Shown piece by piece: positions 9,458 to 18,898 of a stretch of DNA of 64,000 bases (positions are counted from its first letter, which is position 1; every line of letters starts with the position of its first letter). Source of the stretch: Paraburkholderia sp. Tr-20389 (GTDB lineage: Bacteria; Pseudomonadota; Gammaproteobacteria; Burkholderiales; Burkholderiaceae). Made by a program: the position numbers and the translations under genes. Location: positions 79,788 to 143,787 of the forward strand of contig NZ_JAAGPD010000027.1 of assembly GCF_017104565.1 (NCBI RefSeq), read 5' to 3'. The notes under the pieces were generated by a model, which was not told the origin of the DNA, did no database searches, and saw only the letters and a program-made list of their open reading frames with translations.

Positions 9458-10378
9458 TTATGACGCGTCGGCGGCATCCCCGAGAAAGAACCGTTTCGCG
9501 ATATCGATCTGATCGGCGGAGAGAAACGCGGGCGCATGGCCTACAGCGGGGATTTCGACGCTCGCCACATTGCGCCCCTTCGCGATCATCTGCGCGACGG
9601 TTTCGCGCGACAGCAGATCCGATTGTTCGCCTCGCACGACGAGCACAGGACCTTCGATCGCGGCGAACGATTGCCACAGCGCCGCCTCGCCGAGTGCCGC
9701 CAGCTCCGGCGTGGTCTGCCTGAACGGCTCCGCGATGCGCGGGTCGTAGCGAAAGCGCCAGACGCCGTCCCGCTCGTGCACGAGCGGCGTATTGATCTCG
9801 CGCCATTCGTCCGGGGTCAGCGGGCCGAACGATTCCGCGAGCAACGCCGCGTGATCGATCGCCTCCTGCTGCGTGGCGAACGACACCGGCTGCCCCAGAT
9901 AGCTGCCGATGCGCTCGATCGACGCCGGCTCCACATGCGGCCCGACGTCGTTGACGATCATCTTGCGAACGGGCGAGTCCTTGAGTCCGGCGAACGCCAT
10001 GCCGATCAGCCCGCCCATCGACGTGCCGAACCAGTCGACCGATTCCACGCCGAGCCGTGCCACGAGCGTGACCATATCGCCGACATATTGCGGAATGCCG
10101 TAGTAAGCGGGGTTGACGAGCCACGACGACAAGCCGCGGCCGACCACGTCCGGACACACCACGCGATACACGGACGACAGTGCCGCCGCGAGCCGGTCGA
10201 AGTCGCGCCCCGAACGCGTGAGGCCATGCACGCACACCAGCACGCGGGGGTTGTCCGGCGCGCCCCATTCGGTGTACGCGATGCGATGCAGACCCGCAGG
10301 GCTCGCGCATTGCACATAGCGCTGACGGGGCACAGCGGAATCGATTGCAGGCGAAACGGCGACGGGCGTAGCGGTCAT
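9458..10378 (-). CDS. Alpha/beta-fold hydrolase
   Basis: A 306-residue alpha/beta hydrolase. The oxyanion region is CVHGLTRSGRDFDRLA, the nucleophile elbow is GTSMGG with Ser120, and the probable catalytic His is in IPAVGHAPAF near the C-terminus. The start at 10378 (MTATPVAVSP) is preferred over a 49-residue longer frame because the longer N-terminus is unlike hydrolases. It is separated from scoB by a strong terminator, so it is probably its own transcription unit. Substrate is unknown; an esterase or lipase role is the default reading. Confidence 0.85.
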   Translation of the reverse strand: MTATPVAVSPAIDSAVPRQRYVQCASPAGLHRIAYTEWGAPDNPRVLVCVHGLTRSGRDFDRLAAALSSVYRVVCPDVVGRGLSSWLVNPAYYGIPQYVGDMVTLVARLGVESVDWFGTSMGGLIGMAFAGLKDSPVRKMIVNDVGPHVEPASIERIGSYLGQPVSFATQQEAIDHAALLAESFGPLTPDEWREINTPLVHERDGVWRFRYDPRIAEPFRQTTPELAALGEAALWQSFAAIEGPVLVVRGEQSDLLSRETVAQMIAKGRNVASVEIPAVGHAPAFLSADQIDIAKRFFLGDAADAS

Positions 10379-10495
10379 CAGGATTTCCCTCGATCGAAAG
10401 ATGGTGGCGCAGACACGCGCATAAGACACGATCGATTCTAAACCGCTTCGCCTCGTGCGCTCATCGGTGCAACGGCATAGGACGAATGCACGAAA

Positions 10496-10536
10496 CGCAA
10501 AAAGAAAAGCGGGCGCGACCTGCATCGCACCCGCTT
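10496..10536 (-). terminator. Rho-independent terminator after scoB
   Basis: On the minus strand a 12-bp stem (AAGCGGGTGCGA / TCGCGCCCGCTT, one wobble) with a 6-nt loop at 10507-10536 is followed by a T-rich run (complement of 10496-10506). It lies just past the scoB stop and should end the scoA-scoB transcript. Confidence 0.85.
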
Positions 10537-10572
10537 CAAGGCAACCGCTTCCGGCGCACTGCCGGGCAAAAC

Positions 10573-11214
10573 TTATTTCACAGCGCTCGTGTCGAGCGGC
10601 GCGCCCGTCTTCGCCTTGATCTCGTCAACCGTCACGCCGTCAGCCAGTTCGACCAGCTTCAAGCCGCCGTCGACCACGTCGATCACGCCGAGATCGGTGA
10701 TGATGCGATCGACCACGCCCACGCCCGTCAACGGCAGCGTGCATTCTTCGAGGATCTTGTGCTGGTCGCCCTTCGCGACGTGCTCCATCAGCACGACGAC
10801 CTTCTTCACGCCGGCCACGAGATCCATTGCGCCGCCCATGCCCTTGATCATCTTGCCCGGGATCATCCAGTTCGCCAGATCGCCCTTCTTGCTGATCTGC
10901 ATGGCGCCCAGAATGGCCAGGTTGATGTGGCCGCCGCGAATCATCGCGAACGAATCGGCCGACGAGAAAATCGACGAGCCGGGCAGCGTCGTCACCGTCT
11001 GCTTGCCGGCGTTGATCAGGTCCGGGTCGACTTCGTCTTCATAGGGCGACGGGCCGATGCCGAGCAGGCCGTTCTCCGATTGCAGCCACACCTCCATGCC
11101 CGCGGGCACGTGGTTGGCGACGAGCGTCGGCAGGCCGATGCCGAGGTTCACATAGAAGCCGTCCTGCAGTTCCTGCGCCGCGCGCGCGGCCATCTGGTCA
11201 CGATTCCAAGCCAT
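10573..11214 (-). CDS. scoB: 3-oxoacid CoA-transferase subunit B
   Basis: Beta subunit of succinyl-CoA:3-ketoacid CoA-transferase, which activates acetoacetate with CoA from succinyl-CoA for ketone-body use. It has 213 residues. The [10 protein letters not shown] stretch holds the catalytic glutamate (Glu47) that forms the acyl and CoA thioester intermediates, and [15 protein letters not shown] is a typical family segment. It starts 2 bp after the scoA stop, so the subunits are translated as a pair. A different 3-oxoacid substrate (for example 3-oxoadipate) cannot be excluded, but the best visual match is the acetoacetate type. Confidence 0.93.
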   Translation of the reverse strand: MAWNRDQMAARAAQELQDGFYVNLGIGLPTLVANHVPAGMEVWLQSENGLLGIGPSPYEDEVDPDLINAGKQTVTTLPGSSIFSSADSFAMIRGGHINLAILGAMQISKKGDLANWMIPGKMIKGMGGAMDLVAGVKKVVVLMEHVAKGDQHKILEECTLPLTGVGVVDRIITDLGVIDVVDGGLKLVELADGVTVDEIKAKTGAPLDTSAVK

Positions 11215-11216
11215 GG

Positions 11217-11921
11217 TTACTCTCCTTTCGCGCGGACGATGCGTTGTTCAATGCGTTTTTCCGGGTGGGCATTCAGCACGAGGCGCTGCACGAAGATGCC
11301 CGGCGTGTGGATCGCGTCCGGATCCAGCTCGCCCGTCTCGACGATCTCCTCGACTTCCGCGACCGTGATCTTGCCGGCCATTGCGCACATCGGGTTGAAG
11401 TTGCGCGCCGTGCGGCGAAACACCAGGTTGCCCGACTTGTCGGCCTTCCATGCCTTGACGAGCGCAACGTCGGCCGTCAGCGAATGCTCGAGCACGTAAT
11501 GGTTCTCGCCGAACTGGCGCGTTTCCTTGCCTTCCGCGATGACCGTGCCGAAGCCGGTGTTGGTGAAGAATGCCGGGATGCCCGAGCCGCCGGCGCGCAG
11601 CTTCTCGGCCAGCGTGCCTTGCGGCGTGAATTCCAGCTCGAGTTCGCCCGCCAGATACTGGCGCTCGAATTCCTTGTTCTCGCCGACGTACGACGAGATC
11701 ATCTTCTTGATCTGGCGCGTCTCCAGCAGCAGGCCGAGGCCGAAGCCGTCGACACCGGCGTTGTTGCTGATGCAGGTGATGCCCTTGACGCCGGAATCGC
11801 GCAAAGCCGCGATCAGCGCCTCGGGGATGCCGCACAATCCAAAGCCGCCGACGGCGAACGTCTGGCCGTCCTTGACGATGCCTTCGAGCGCGGCCGCCGC
11901 GCTTGCGTAGACTTTATTCAT
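11217..11921 (-). CDS. scoA: 3-oxoacid CoA-transferase subunit A
   Basis: Alpha subunit partner of ScoB, 234 residues. The glycine-rich motif [16 protein letters not shown] near residue 25 and the CoA-transferase family I segments ([34 protein letters not shown]) are clear. It is first in a two-gene minus-strand operon with scoB. A PAS-LuxR type regulator is transcribed away from it from the same intergenic region, which makes local control plausible. Confidence 0.93.
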   Translation of the reverse strand: MNKVYASAAAALEGIVKDGQTFAVGGFGLCGIPEALIAALRDSGVKGITCISNNAGVDGFGLGLLLETRQIKKMISSYVGENKEFERQYLAGELELEFTPQGTLAEKLRAGGSGIPAFFTNTGFGTVIAEGKETRQFGENHYVLEHSLTADVALVKAWKADKSGNLVFRRTARNFNPMCAMAGKITVAEVEEIVETGELDPDAIHTPGIFVQRLVLNAHPEKRIEQRIVRAKGE

Positions 11922-12161
11922 CAGTGTGTCCCTTCCTTGATTGGATACCGAAAAATCCGGATCGATGCGACGCCGTTTTTTATTCGACTGGCGCGACGGG
12001 CGTGGCCCGACATGCCATTCTAGTCATCTGCGGCGAACGGTGGCGTGACATGGACAAAGCTGCTTTCCAGCGTCCGCCAGGTCCCATCCGGCGCGTCTGC
12101 GACGCATCTTGTGATGTGCCGAAAGCGTACGACGCGGCGGCCTTGCGGCACAATACGCAAA

Positions 12162-12175
12162 AATACATAAGTATT
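12162..12175. promoter_or_regulatory. Inverted repeat in the scoA / regulator divergent region
   Basis: AATAC-ATAA-GTATT is a 5-bp inverted repeat with a 4-nt spacer, embedded in an A/T-rich patch that stands out from the GC-rich surroundings. It begins 25 nt before the proposed start of the PAS-LuxR gene and about 240 nt from scoA. It could be an operator or part of the -10 region; the sequence alone cannot decide. Confidence 0.35.
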
Positions 12176-12199
12176 CGTACCGCATCCCTCGCCGATTTC

Positions 12200-12745
12200 A
12201 TGCACGCTCTGGATTACCAAACCGCTTTTCATCTCGCCCCGATCGGCCTCGTGCTGGCGCGCGACCGGATCATCGAAGACTGCAACGAGCAGCTTGCCGC
12301 GATTTTCGGCCGTACGCGCGAGTCGTTGCTCGGGCAATCGTTCGCGGTGCTGTATCCGTCGCCCGACGAGTTCGAGCGGATCGGCGAACGCATTCCGCCC
12401 ATCATGACGGCGCAAGGCAGCTACGCCGACGACCGCATCATGAAGCGGGCGAACGGCGAACTCTTCTGGTGCCACGTGACGGGGCGCTCGCTCGATCTAT
12501 CCGTGCCGCATGCGGCGGGCGTCTGGACGTTCGAAGATCTGAGCGCGACGCGGCGCGTCGCCGTGGAGCTGACGCCGCGCGAACGCGAAATCGCCGCGCA
12601 ACTGGTGACGGGAAAAACCAGCAAGCAGATCGGACGGATTCTCGACATCAGTTCGCGGACCGTCGACGTCTACCGCGCGCGCCTGATGCGCAAATACGGC
12701 ACGGGCAACGCGACCGAACTGCTGCAGCGTCTGCTCGGGAACTGA
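12200..12745 (+). CDS. PAS domain - LuxR-type HTH transcriptional regulator
   Basis: A 181-residue regulator. Residues 1 to about 115 form a PAS domain (FHLAPIGLVLARDRIIEDCN, then WTFEDLSATRRV at its end). Residues about 118-181 are a GerE/LuxR helix-turn-helix (LTPREREIAAQLVTGKTSKQ, ISSRTVDVYRARLMRKYG). The start at 12200 is used because the longer in-frame extension lacks family similarity and overlaps scoA. It is transcribed divergently from scoAB and may control it. There is no receiver domain, so it probably senses a ligand or redox state directly through PAS. Confidence 0.85.
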   Translation: MHALDYQTAFHLAPIGLVLARDRIIEDCNEQLAAIFGRTRESLLGQSFAVLYPSPDEFERIGERIPPIMTAQGSYADDRIMKRANGELFWCHVTGRSLDLSVPHAAGVWTFEDLSATRRVAVELTPREREIAAQLVTGKTSKQIGRILDISSRTVDVYRARLMRKYGTGNATELLQRLLGN

Positions 12746-12760
12746 CTTCCGATGAATTGC

Positions 12761-12783
12761 GGCGCCCGCCGTGAACGCGGGCG
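12761..12783. terminator. Hairpin between convergent genes
   Basis: GCGCCCGC and GCGGGCGC form an 8-bp stem with a 7-nt loop between the convergent PAS-LuxR regulator and thioesterase genes. There is no clear T-run on either strand, so it is a weaker terminator candidate than the others here. Confidence 0.45.
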
Positions 12784-12805
12784 CGCGTGGACTGCGTGAA
12801 CGGAC

Positions 12806-13234
12806 TCAGGCCTTCACGAGTTGAGCGTGTTCGATCGTCGAGCGCAGCAGATCCGGGATCGGCACCGACTTGCCGGCCGCGTAGTCGATCCACACGCATT
12901 TCGCGGAGCCGCGCGCGTACAGCGTGTTCGGATCGTCAGCACGGAACAGCTCGAAGCCCGTGTCGAAACTGCTGCGCCCCGGTGCGCCGACCGTCATCCG
13001 GCCGATCACATCACCCGGATAGTGCAGCTGCTTCAGAAATTCCATCGATGCATTGACGATCACGGGCCCCTGCCCTTCGCCATTGCCGCCGGCGATGCCG
13101 AGTTGCTCGAACCAGGAAATCCGCACCTGCTCCATGTAACGGAAATAGACCGTGTTGTTCACATGGCCGAACGCGTCCATGTCGCCCCAACGGATCGGCA
13201 TGGACATCTCAAAAACGGGGTGGTAATCGCTCAT
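12806..13234 (-). CDS. Acyl-CoA thioesterase (4HBT hotdog family)
   Basis: A 142-residue single hotdog-fold thioesterase. The family signature DAFGHVNNTVYFRYMEQVR lies at residues 20-38, with Asp20 as the expected catalytic acid. The size matches YbgC/FcbC-like proteins. Substrate is unknown, probably acyl-CoA. It is followed by a regulator on the opposite strand and preceded by an SDR gene on the same strand, with a 188-bp gap in which I see no gene. Confidence 0.88.
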   Translation of the reverse strand: MSDYHPVFEMSMPIRWGDMDAFGHVNNTVYFRYMEQVRISWFEQLGIAGGNGEGQGPVIVNASMEFLKQLHYPGDVIGRMTVGAPGRSSFDTGFELFRADDPNTLYARGSAKCVWIDYAAGKSVPIPDLLRSTIEHAQLVKA

Positions 13235-13422
13235 TGCACTTCTTCTACGAGTTGAATCTGGTTTAAAGCGGAATTGCTGGCGTCGCGCCTTCGGTCGCGG
13301 CGCCGGCTGGCGTCGTACGCAACGTGCTGAGCGGGCGCAAATCGCGCCCGCCGCGCACGGCTGTCAATGATCGCGCGTTTCGCATTTTCGTGCTGCGAGG
13401 CGCGCCAGGCACCTCGCGCCCG

Positions 13423-14199
13423 TCAGGACAGGCCGAAGCCGTCGTCGGCGGCAATCACTGAGCCGTTGATGAACTGCGATTCGTCGGCGCACAGAAGCAG
13501 CAACAGCCCATCGAGATCTTCCGGCTTGCCGACGCGATGCCTCGGCAGCATCGACACCAGCTTTTGCCCCTGATCGGTCGACCAGTGATGATGGTTGATC
13601 TCGGTATCGATATAGCCGGGGCAAATCGCGTTCACGTTGATGCCGTGGCGGCCCCATTCCTGCGCCATCGCCTTCGTCATGTGCACGACAGCCGCCTTGC
13701 TCATCGAATAGAGCCCGATTTGCGGCAACACCCGCAAACCCGCCACCGATGCGATATTGATGATCCGGTACGGCGGCTTGTTCGTGCCGCCGCTGCGCAT
13801 GATCATCCGTTTGGCCACTTCCTGCGCCACGAAAAACGCGCCGCGCGTGTTCGTGTCGAACACATATTCGAAATCGGCGGGTGTCACGTCGGTCAGCTTC
13901 TGCGTCGTCGAAACGCCCGAATTGTTGACCAGAATGTCGATCGTGCCCGCCTCCGTTTCAGCGTGCGCAACTGCCGATTTGATGCTCTGATAATCGGTCA
14001 CGTCGAGCGAAACGACCGCTGCCGCGCCGCCCGACGCCTCGATCTCGGCGCGCAATTCTTTCAGGCGTTCGATACGTCGGCTTGCCAGCACGACCTTTGC
14101 GCCTGCCTGCGACAACACCATCGCAAACCGCTTGCCGAGTCCACTCGACGCGCCCGTAATCAGCGCCACCTTCCCTTCCAGATTGATCGAACGGCCCAT
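13423..14199 (-). CDS. Short-chain dehydrogenase/reductase
   Basis: A 258-residue classical SDR. The cofactor motif TGASSGLG is at 15-22, NNSG at 92-95, and the catalytic Ser151, Tyr164 and Lys168 (YSMSK) are all present. The basic residues after the second strand (SRRIERL) suggest NADP(H). The start at 14199 (MGRSINLEGKVALITG) gives the usual distance to the cofactor motif. It is divergent from the ETF-QO gene. Substrate cannot be told; 3-oxoacyl or hydroxysteroid-type alcohols are typical for this family. Confidence 0.9.
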   Translation of the reverse strand: MGRSINLEGKVALITGASSGLGKRFAMVLSQAGAKVVLASRRIERLKELRAEIEASGGAAAVVSLDVTDYQSIKSAVAHAETEAGTIDILVNNSGVSTTQKLTDVTPADFEYVFDTNTRGAFFVAQEVAKRMIMRSGGTNKPPYRIINIASVAGLRVLPQIGLYSMSKAAVVHMTKAMAQEWGRHGINVNAICPGYIDTEINHHHWSTDQGQKLVSMLPRHRVGKPEDLDGLLLLLCADESQFINGSVIAADDGFGLS

Positions 14200-14384
14200 T
14201 GTGCTTGTCCTTGGAACGTGGATGTGAAGGGGCGACGAACCGGCGCGGCACGCGCACATGGGTCAACCCCAATTCACAATAATAGAACGATCGTGCTAAT
14301 CTTGCCTCGTTGTGTTGCAGCGCAGGGATCATTCACTGACAATACGATCCCGAAAAAAGCATTCTAACGGTAAGAGGAGCATCA

Positions 14385-16058
14385 ATGACCCCCGCAAGTC
14401 TGATCGAGCAATATGGCCCGCGCGAGTCGATGGAATATGACGTGGTGATCGTCGGCGGCGGCCCGGCGGGCCTGTCCGCGGCCATTCGCCTGAAGCAGCG
14501 TGCCGCCGAAAAGGGGGTCGAAATTGGCGTCTGCGTGCTCGAAAAGGGCTCGGAAGTCGGGGCGCACATCCTCTCGGGCGCCGTGATGGACCCGCGCGCG
14601 CTGAACGAGCTGATTCCCGACTGGAAGGAAAAAGGCGCGCCGCTGGACGTCGAGGTGACGGAAGACCGCTTCCTGTTCCTGAACGAGACGGGCGCGAAGT
14701 CGGTGCCGAACTGGGCGCTGCCCGACAACTTCAAGAATCACGGCAATTACGTGATCAGCCTCGCGAACGTTACGCGCTGGCTGGGCCAGCAGGCCGAAGC
14801 GCTCGGCGTCGAGATTTTCCCGGGCTTTGCTGCCGCTGAGGTGCTCTACAACGACGACGGCTCGGTGAAGGGCGTCGCGACGGGCAACCTGGGCATCGGC
14901 AAGGACGGCGAGCCGACGGAAAACTTCCAGCTCGGCATGGAACTGCACGCGAAGTACACGCTGTTCTGCGAAGGCGCGCGCGGGCATCTGGGCCGCCAGC
15001 TGTCGGACAAGTTCCGGCTGCGCGACGGCGCCGATCCGCAGGTATACGGCATCGGCATCAAGGAACTGTGGGAAATCGATCCCGCGAAGCACAAGCCGGG
15101 TCTCGTGATCCACACGGCCGGCTGGCCGCTCGATTCGCAAACCTACGGCGGCTCGTTCCTCTATCACATCGACAACAACCAGGTGATGGTGGGCTTCGTC
15201 GTCGGCCTCGGCTATTCGAACCCTTACCTGTCGCCGTTCGAAGAATTCCAGCGCTACAAAACGCATCCGGAAATCCGCAAGTTCCTCGAAGGCGGCAAAC
15301 GCGTGTCGTACGGCGCGCGCGCGATCACGGCAGGCGGTCTGTTGTCGCTGCCGAAGCTGGTGTTCCCAGGCGGCGCCCTTGTGGGCGACGATGCTGGCTT
15401 CCTGAACGCCTCGCGGATCAAGGGCTCGCATGCCGCGATCAAGACGGGCATGCTCGCCGCCGACGCTGCGTTCGACGCCGTGCAAGCAGGACGCCAGAGC
15501 GACGAACTCGCGGCCTACCCCGAGTCGTTCAAGACCTCTTGGCTGCACACCGAGCTTTATCGCGCACGCAACTTCAAGCAGTGGATGAGCAAGGGCCTGT
15601 ACCTGGGCACGCTGATGGTCGGCATCGAGCAGAAGCTGATGGGCGGCAACGTGCCGTGGACGCTGCATCACCAGCACTGGGATCACGAGATGCTGAAGCC
15701 GGCGTCGCAGTGCAAGCCGATCGAGTATCCGAAGCCGGACGGCAAACTGACGTTCGACCGTCTCTCGTCCGTGTTCATCTCGAACACGAACCACGAAGAG
15801 AACCAGCCTGCGCACCTGACGCTCAAGGACGCGAGCGTGCCCGTCAAGGTGAACCTGCAGACCTATGCAGGCCCGGAAAGCCGCTACTGCCCTGCCGCCG
15901 TCTACGAGTTCGTGAAGAACGACGACGGCAGCGAGCGGCTCGTCATCAATGCGCAGAACTGCGTGCACTGCAAGACCTGCGACATCAAGGATCCGACGCA
16001 GAACATCGTGTGGGTTACGCCTGAAGGCGGCGGCGGTCCGAACTATCCGAACATGTGA
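14385..16058 (+). CDS. Electron transfer flavoprotein-ubiquinone oxidoreductase
   Basis: Passes electrons from ETF (from beta-oxidation and amino-acid dehydrogenases) to ubiquinone at the inner membrane. It has 557 residues, as expected. An N-terminal Rossmann FAD motif (VVIVGGGPAGLSAAIRL, about 20-36) is followed by the ubiquinone-binding region and a C-terminal 4Fe-4S domain. The cluster ligands are visible in RYCPAAVYEF and NCVHCKTCDIKDP. The gene stands alone and ends in a good bidirectional terminator. The window does not show the partner etfAB genes. Confidence 0.96.
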   Translation: MTPASLIEQYGPRESMEYDVVIVGGGPAGLSAAIRLKQRAAEKGVEIGVCVLEKGSEVGAHILSGAVMDPRALNELIPDWKEKGAPLDVEVTEDRFLFLNETGAKSVPNWALPDNFKNHGNYVISLANVTRWLGQQAEALGVEIFPGFAAAEVLYNDDGSVKGVATGNLGIGKDGEPTENFQLGMELHAKYTLFCEGARGHLGRQLSDKFRLRDGADPQVYGIGIKELWEIDPAKHKPGLVIHTAGWPLDSQTYGGSFLYHIDNNQVMVGFVVGLGYSNPYLSPFEEFQRYKTHPEIRKFLEGGKRVSYGARAITAGGLLSLPKLVFPGGALVGDDAGFLNASRIKGSHAAIKTGMLAADAAFDAVQAGRQSDELAAYPESFKTSWLHTELYRARNFKQWMSKGLYLGTLMVGIEQKLMGGNVPWTLHHQHWDHEMLKPASQCKPIEYPKPDGKLTFDRLSSVFISNTNHEENQPAHLTLKDASVPVKVNLQTYAGPESRYCPAAVYEFVKNDDGSERLVINAQNCVHCKTCDIKDPTQNIVWVTPEGGGGPNYPNM

Positions 16059-16093
16059 ATTCGGCGAGTAACGCCACCAGGTCCGCAAACGGA

Positions 16094-16116
16094 AACGCCG
16101 CTCGATGAGCGGCGTT
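16094..16116. terminator. Bidirectional terminator between ETF-QO and TPR-glycosyltransferase genes
   Basis: AACGCCGCTC and GAGCGGCGTT form a perfect 10-bp stem with a 3-nt loop, between convergent genes. The T-run is short on both strands, but the position and stem quality support termination. Confidence 0.7.
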
Positions 16117-16147
16117 CTTGCATCATGGCCCGGTTACCGCACGGCGC

Positions 16148-17611
16148 TCACGCCGCCAGCGCTTCCAGCCGCGCGCGGACCTGATCGAGCACGGGCGCCC
16201 ATGTACCGACGGACGGCTGACGGAACAGTTCGACCGACTGATACCACGGCGTGCGCTCCGTCTCTTCGCCCCAGAACCACGCGGAAACGTGGTCGAGCAT
16301 GAGCCAGGTCGGCACGCCGAGCGCGCCTGCCAGATGCGCCGGACCGCTGTCGATGGTCACCAGCGCATCGAGATTCACCAGCAGCGCGGCCACATCGTCG
16401 AAACCCGCTTCGAACTGCGGCGTCAGGTCGACGACATCCAGGCCCTGCGCCCGCCACTGCCCGACCGTCTGTTCACGCCCTGGCGAAATTGCAAAAAAGC
16501 TCACGCCCGGCACGTCGAGGATCCGTACGACCTCGCGAGTGTCGATCGAACGGCGCCTGTCGCGGATATGATCGGGATTGCCGTTCCACACGATGCCGAC
16601 CTTCCGGTTCCCCGCCGCCGTCGCCGCAGCGACGCGCTCGCGCCAGACCTCGACCCGCGCCGGGTCGGCGCTGAGATACCGTCGCCCCCAGGTGGAAGGA
16701 TCGTTGACGCCGAGCCGCAGCGGCAAGCTCATCAGACCGCAGTGATAGTCGGGCTTCGTGATGAGGCTCGTTTCGATTGCGATGCCGGCGGGCAGCATGC
16801 GCTCGAACAGGTGCTGCATCGGCCCCGCGTAACCGCACACCACGCGACCGCCTTCGCGTTGCGCACGCTCGGCCAGCATCGGCAGAAAGCGCACGGCCCA
16901 CAGACAGTCGCCATTACCCTGTTCGCCGTAGACGACGAGCGTCTTGCCCGCCAGCGACTCGCCGCGCCAGTTGGGGCTGATGGCAGCCAGCGCAGCCTTC
17001 GCGGCGTTCGCATCGTGCGCGAAGGCGACACGCGCTTCATAGTCGAGCCAGCCTTGCGCGTAGCGTCCCGCGCGCACTTCGAGTTCCGACAGATCGAACA
17101 ACGCATGCGCGTTGTTCGGCGTCATTTCCAGCACGCGATGCAGCAGTGCCTCCGCTTCGCCGAACCGGCCCTGCTCCTTGATGCACAACGCCAGCTTGTG
17201 CAACACGATGTGATTGCCGGGCGCCGAGCGAGCGGCTTCGTGAAGCAGACGCTGCGCTTCGGCGAAATCGTCACGGTCCTGAGCGGCGGCTGCACGCCAG
17301 ACGAGTGCGTTCGCGTCGTTCGGGTCGCGCGCCAGCAGCAGCGCCGTGGAGGATTCGACGAGCGCCCAGTCGCGCAGGATGAAGGCCGTCTGCGCGACGT
17401 TGTGCAACAGGCGGGGATCGCAATTCGCGTCCAGCCGGTAAGCCCGCACGAGTGCGTCGACGGCCTCGCGCAGTTGAGCCCGTTCGCCGTTCGCGTGATC
17501 GAGCAGCGCATTGCCGAGCGCGAGCCAGTCGGCCGCGACGGCGTCAGGCAAAGCCGTGCGCGCGCGCAGCGGCTCGAACGGGTCGGCCATTGTGAGATTG
17601 CTATCGTTCAT
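16148..17611 (-). CDS. TPR-repeat protein with glycosyltransferase (heptosyltransferase-like) C-terminus
   Basis: A 487-residue protein. The first 220 or so residues are helical TPR-like repeats (LVWRAAAAQDRDDFAEAQRL, HIVLHKLALCIKEQGRFGEA). The C-terminal half resembles GT9/O-GlcNAc-transferase-like folds, with VGIVWNGNPDHIRDRRRSID and TIDSGPAHLAGALGVPTWL near the end. This architecture occurs in protein or surface-glycan glycosylation systems of beta-proteobacteria. The start is uncertain (17611 or 17590). No sugar-synthesis genes are adjacent, so the acceptor is unknown. Confidence 0.75.
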   Translation of the reverse strand: MNDSNLTMADPFEPLRARTALPDAVAADWLALGNALLDHANGERAQLREAVDALVRAYRLDANCDPRLLHNVAQTAFILRDWALVESSTALLLARDPNDANALVWRAAAAQDRDDFAEAQRLLHEAARSAPGNHIVLHKLALCIKEQGRFGEAEALLHRVLEMTPNNAHALFDLSELEVRAGRYAQGWLDYEARVAFAHDANAAKAALAAISPNWRGESLAGKTLVVYGEQGNGDCLWAVRFLPMLAERAQREGGRVVCGYAGPMQHLFERMLPAGIAIETSLITKPDYHCGLMSLPLRLGVNDPSTWGRRYLSADPARVEVWRERVAAATAAGNRKVGIVWNGNPDHIRDRRRSIDTREVVRILDVPGVSFFAISPGREQTVGQWRAQGLDVVDLTPQFEAGFDDVAALLVNLDALVTIDSGPAHLAGALGVPTWLMLDHVSAWFWGEETERTPWYQSVELFRQPSVGTWAPVLDQVRARLEALAA

Positions 17612-17657
17612 GTTGACGCCCGTCAGTAGCCGTCGAGTCAGCCGGATCGCGTCGACT

Positions 17658-18758
17658 TTACGGCGCGCTGGCGGCGATCTTCGGCGTACCGACCACCACA
17701 TCGCCGCATTGCGCACGGTGCCGCAGCGCATGGTCGATCAGCACGAGCGCGAGCATGGCTTCGGCGATCGGCGTGGCGCGAATGCCGACGCAGGGGTCGT
17801 GGCGGCCGAACGTTTCGACGATGGCGGGCTGCCCGCTCTTGTCGATCGAGCGGCGCGGCGTGCGGATGCTCGACGTCGGCTTGATCGCGATCGAGACCGT
17901 GATGTCCTGCCCCGTCGAAATGCCGCCGAGCACGCCGCCCGCGTGATTGCCGACGAAGCCTTCCGGCGTCAGTTCGTCGCCGTGCACGGAGCCGCGCTGC
18001 GCCACGCTGGCGAAGCCCGCGCCGATTTCGACGCCCTTCACCGCGTTGATACCCATCATCGCGTGCGCGATGTCGGCGTCGATCCGGTCGAACAGCGGCT
18101 CACCAAGGCCGACGGGCACGCCCGACGCGACCACGTTGATGCGCGCGCCGATCGAATCGCCGTCCTTGCGCAGCGCGTCCATGTACGCTTCGAGCTGCGG
18201 CACGACGTCCGCGTTCGGCGCGAAGAACGGGTTCTCGCGGACGAATTGCCAGTCGACGAACGGCACGTCGATCTCGCCGAGCGCCGCCATGTAGCCGCGA
18301 ACTTCCGTGCCGAATTTCTCGCGCAGCCACTTCTTCGCGACGGCGCCTGCTGCCACCGTCGGCGCCGTCAGACGCGCGGACGACCGGCCGCCGCCGCGAT
18401 AGTCGCGAATGCCGTACTTCTGCCAGTAGGTGTAGTCAGCGTGACCGGGGCGGAACGTGTCGGCGATATTGCCGTAGTCCTTGCTGCGCTGGTCCGTGTT
18501 GCGGATCAGCAGCGCGATGGGCGCGCCCGTCGTCTTGCCCTCGAAGACGCCGGAGAGAATCTCGACCTTGTCTTCTTCCTGGCGCTGCGTCACGTGACGC
18601 GAGGTGCCCGGCTTGCGGCGGTCGAGTTCGAGCTGGATGTCGGCTTCGGCGAGCGACATGCCCGGCGGGCAGCCGTCGATCACACAGCCGATAGCCGGGC
18701 CATGCGATTCGCCGAAGGTCGTGACGGTGAAGAGCGTACCGAGGGTATTGCCGGACAT
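17658..18758 (-). CDS. aroC: Chorismate synthase
   Basis: Last step of the shikimate pathway: anti-1,4-elimination of phosphate from EPSP to give chorismate, using reduced FMN. It has 366 residues. Family signatures are [19 protein letters not shown] near the N-terminus, [26 protein letters not shown] and the C-terminal [16 protein letters not shown]. The start at 18758 ([10 protein letters not shown]) is the standard one. It is followed by the TPR-glycosyltransferase gene after 46 bp on the same strand, so they may share a transcript. Confidence 0.98.
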   Translation of the reverse strand: MSGNTLGTLFTVTTFGESHGPAIGCVIDGCPPGMSLAEADIQLELDRRKPGTSRHVTQRQEEDKVEILSGVFEGKTTGAPIALLIRNTDQRSKDYGNIADTFRPGHADYTYWQKYGIRDYRGGGRSSARLTAPTVAAGAVAKKWLREKFGTEVRGYMAALGEIDVPFVDWQFVRENPFFAPNADVVPQLEAYMDALRKDGDSIGARINVVASGVPVGLGEPLFDRIDADIAHAMMGINAVKGVEIGAGFASVAQRGSVHGDELTPEGFVGNHAGGVLGGISTGQDITVSIAIKPTSSIRTPRRSIDKSGQPAIVETFGRHDPCVGIRATPIAEAMLALVLIDHALRHRAQCGDVVVGTPKIAASAP

Positions 18759-18898
18759 GAGCGTCGTCCAAAGAAATGCGGGGAGAGCGATATTATGCCA
18801 GCCCCGCCGCTCTGTCGTAGCGCGCAACGGCGCCGCCGGTGGTCATAGGACAAACGGATGACGTGTTCCAGCTGTACCGGGCGCCTGGGTCTCGCACG

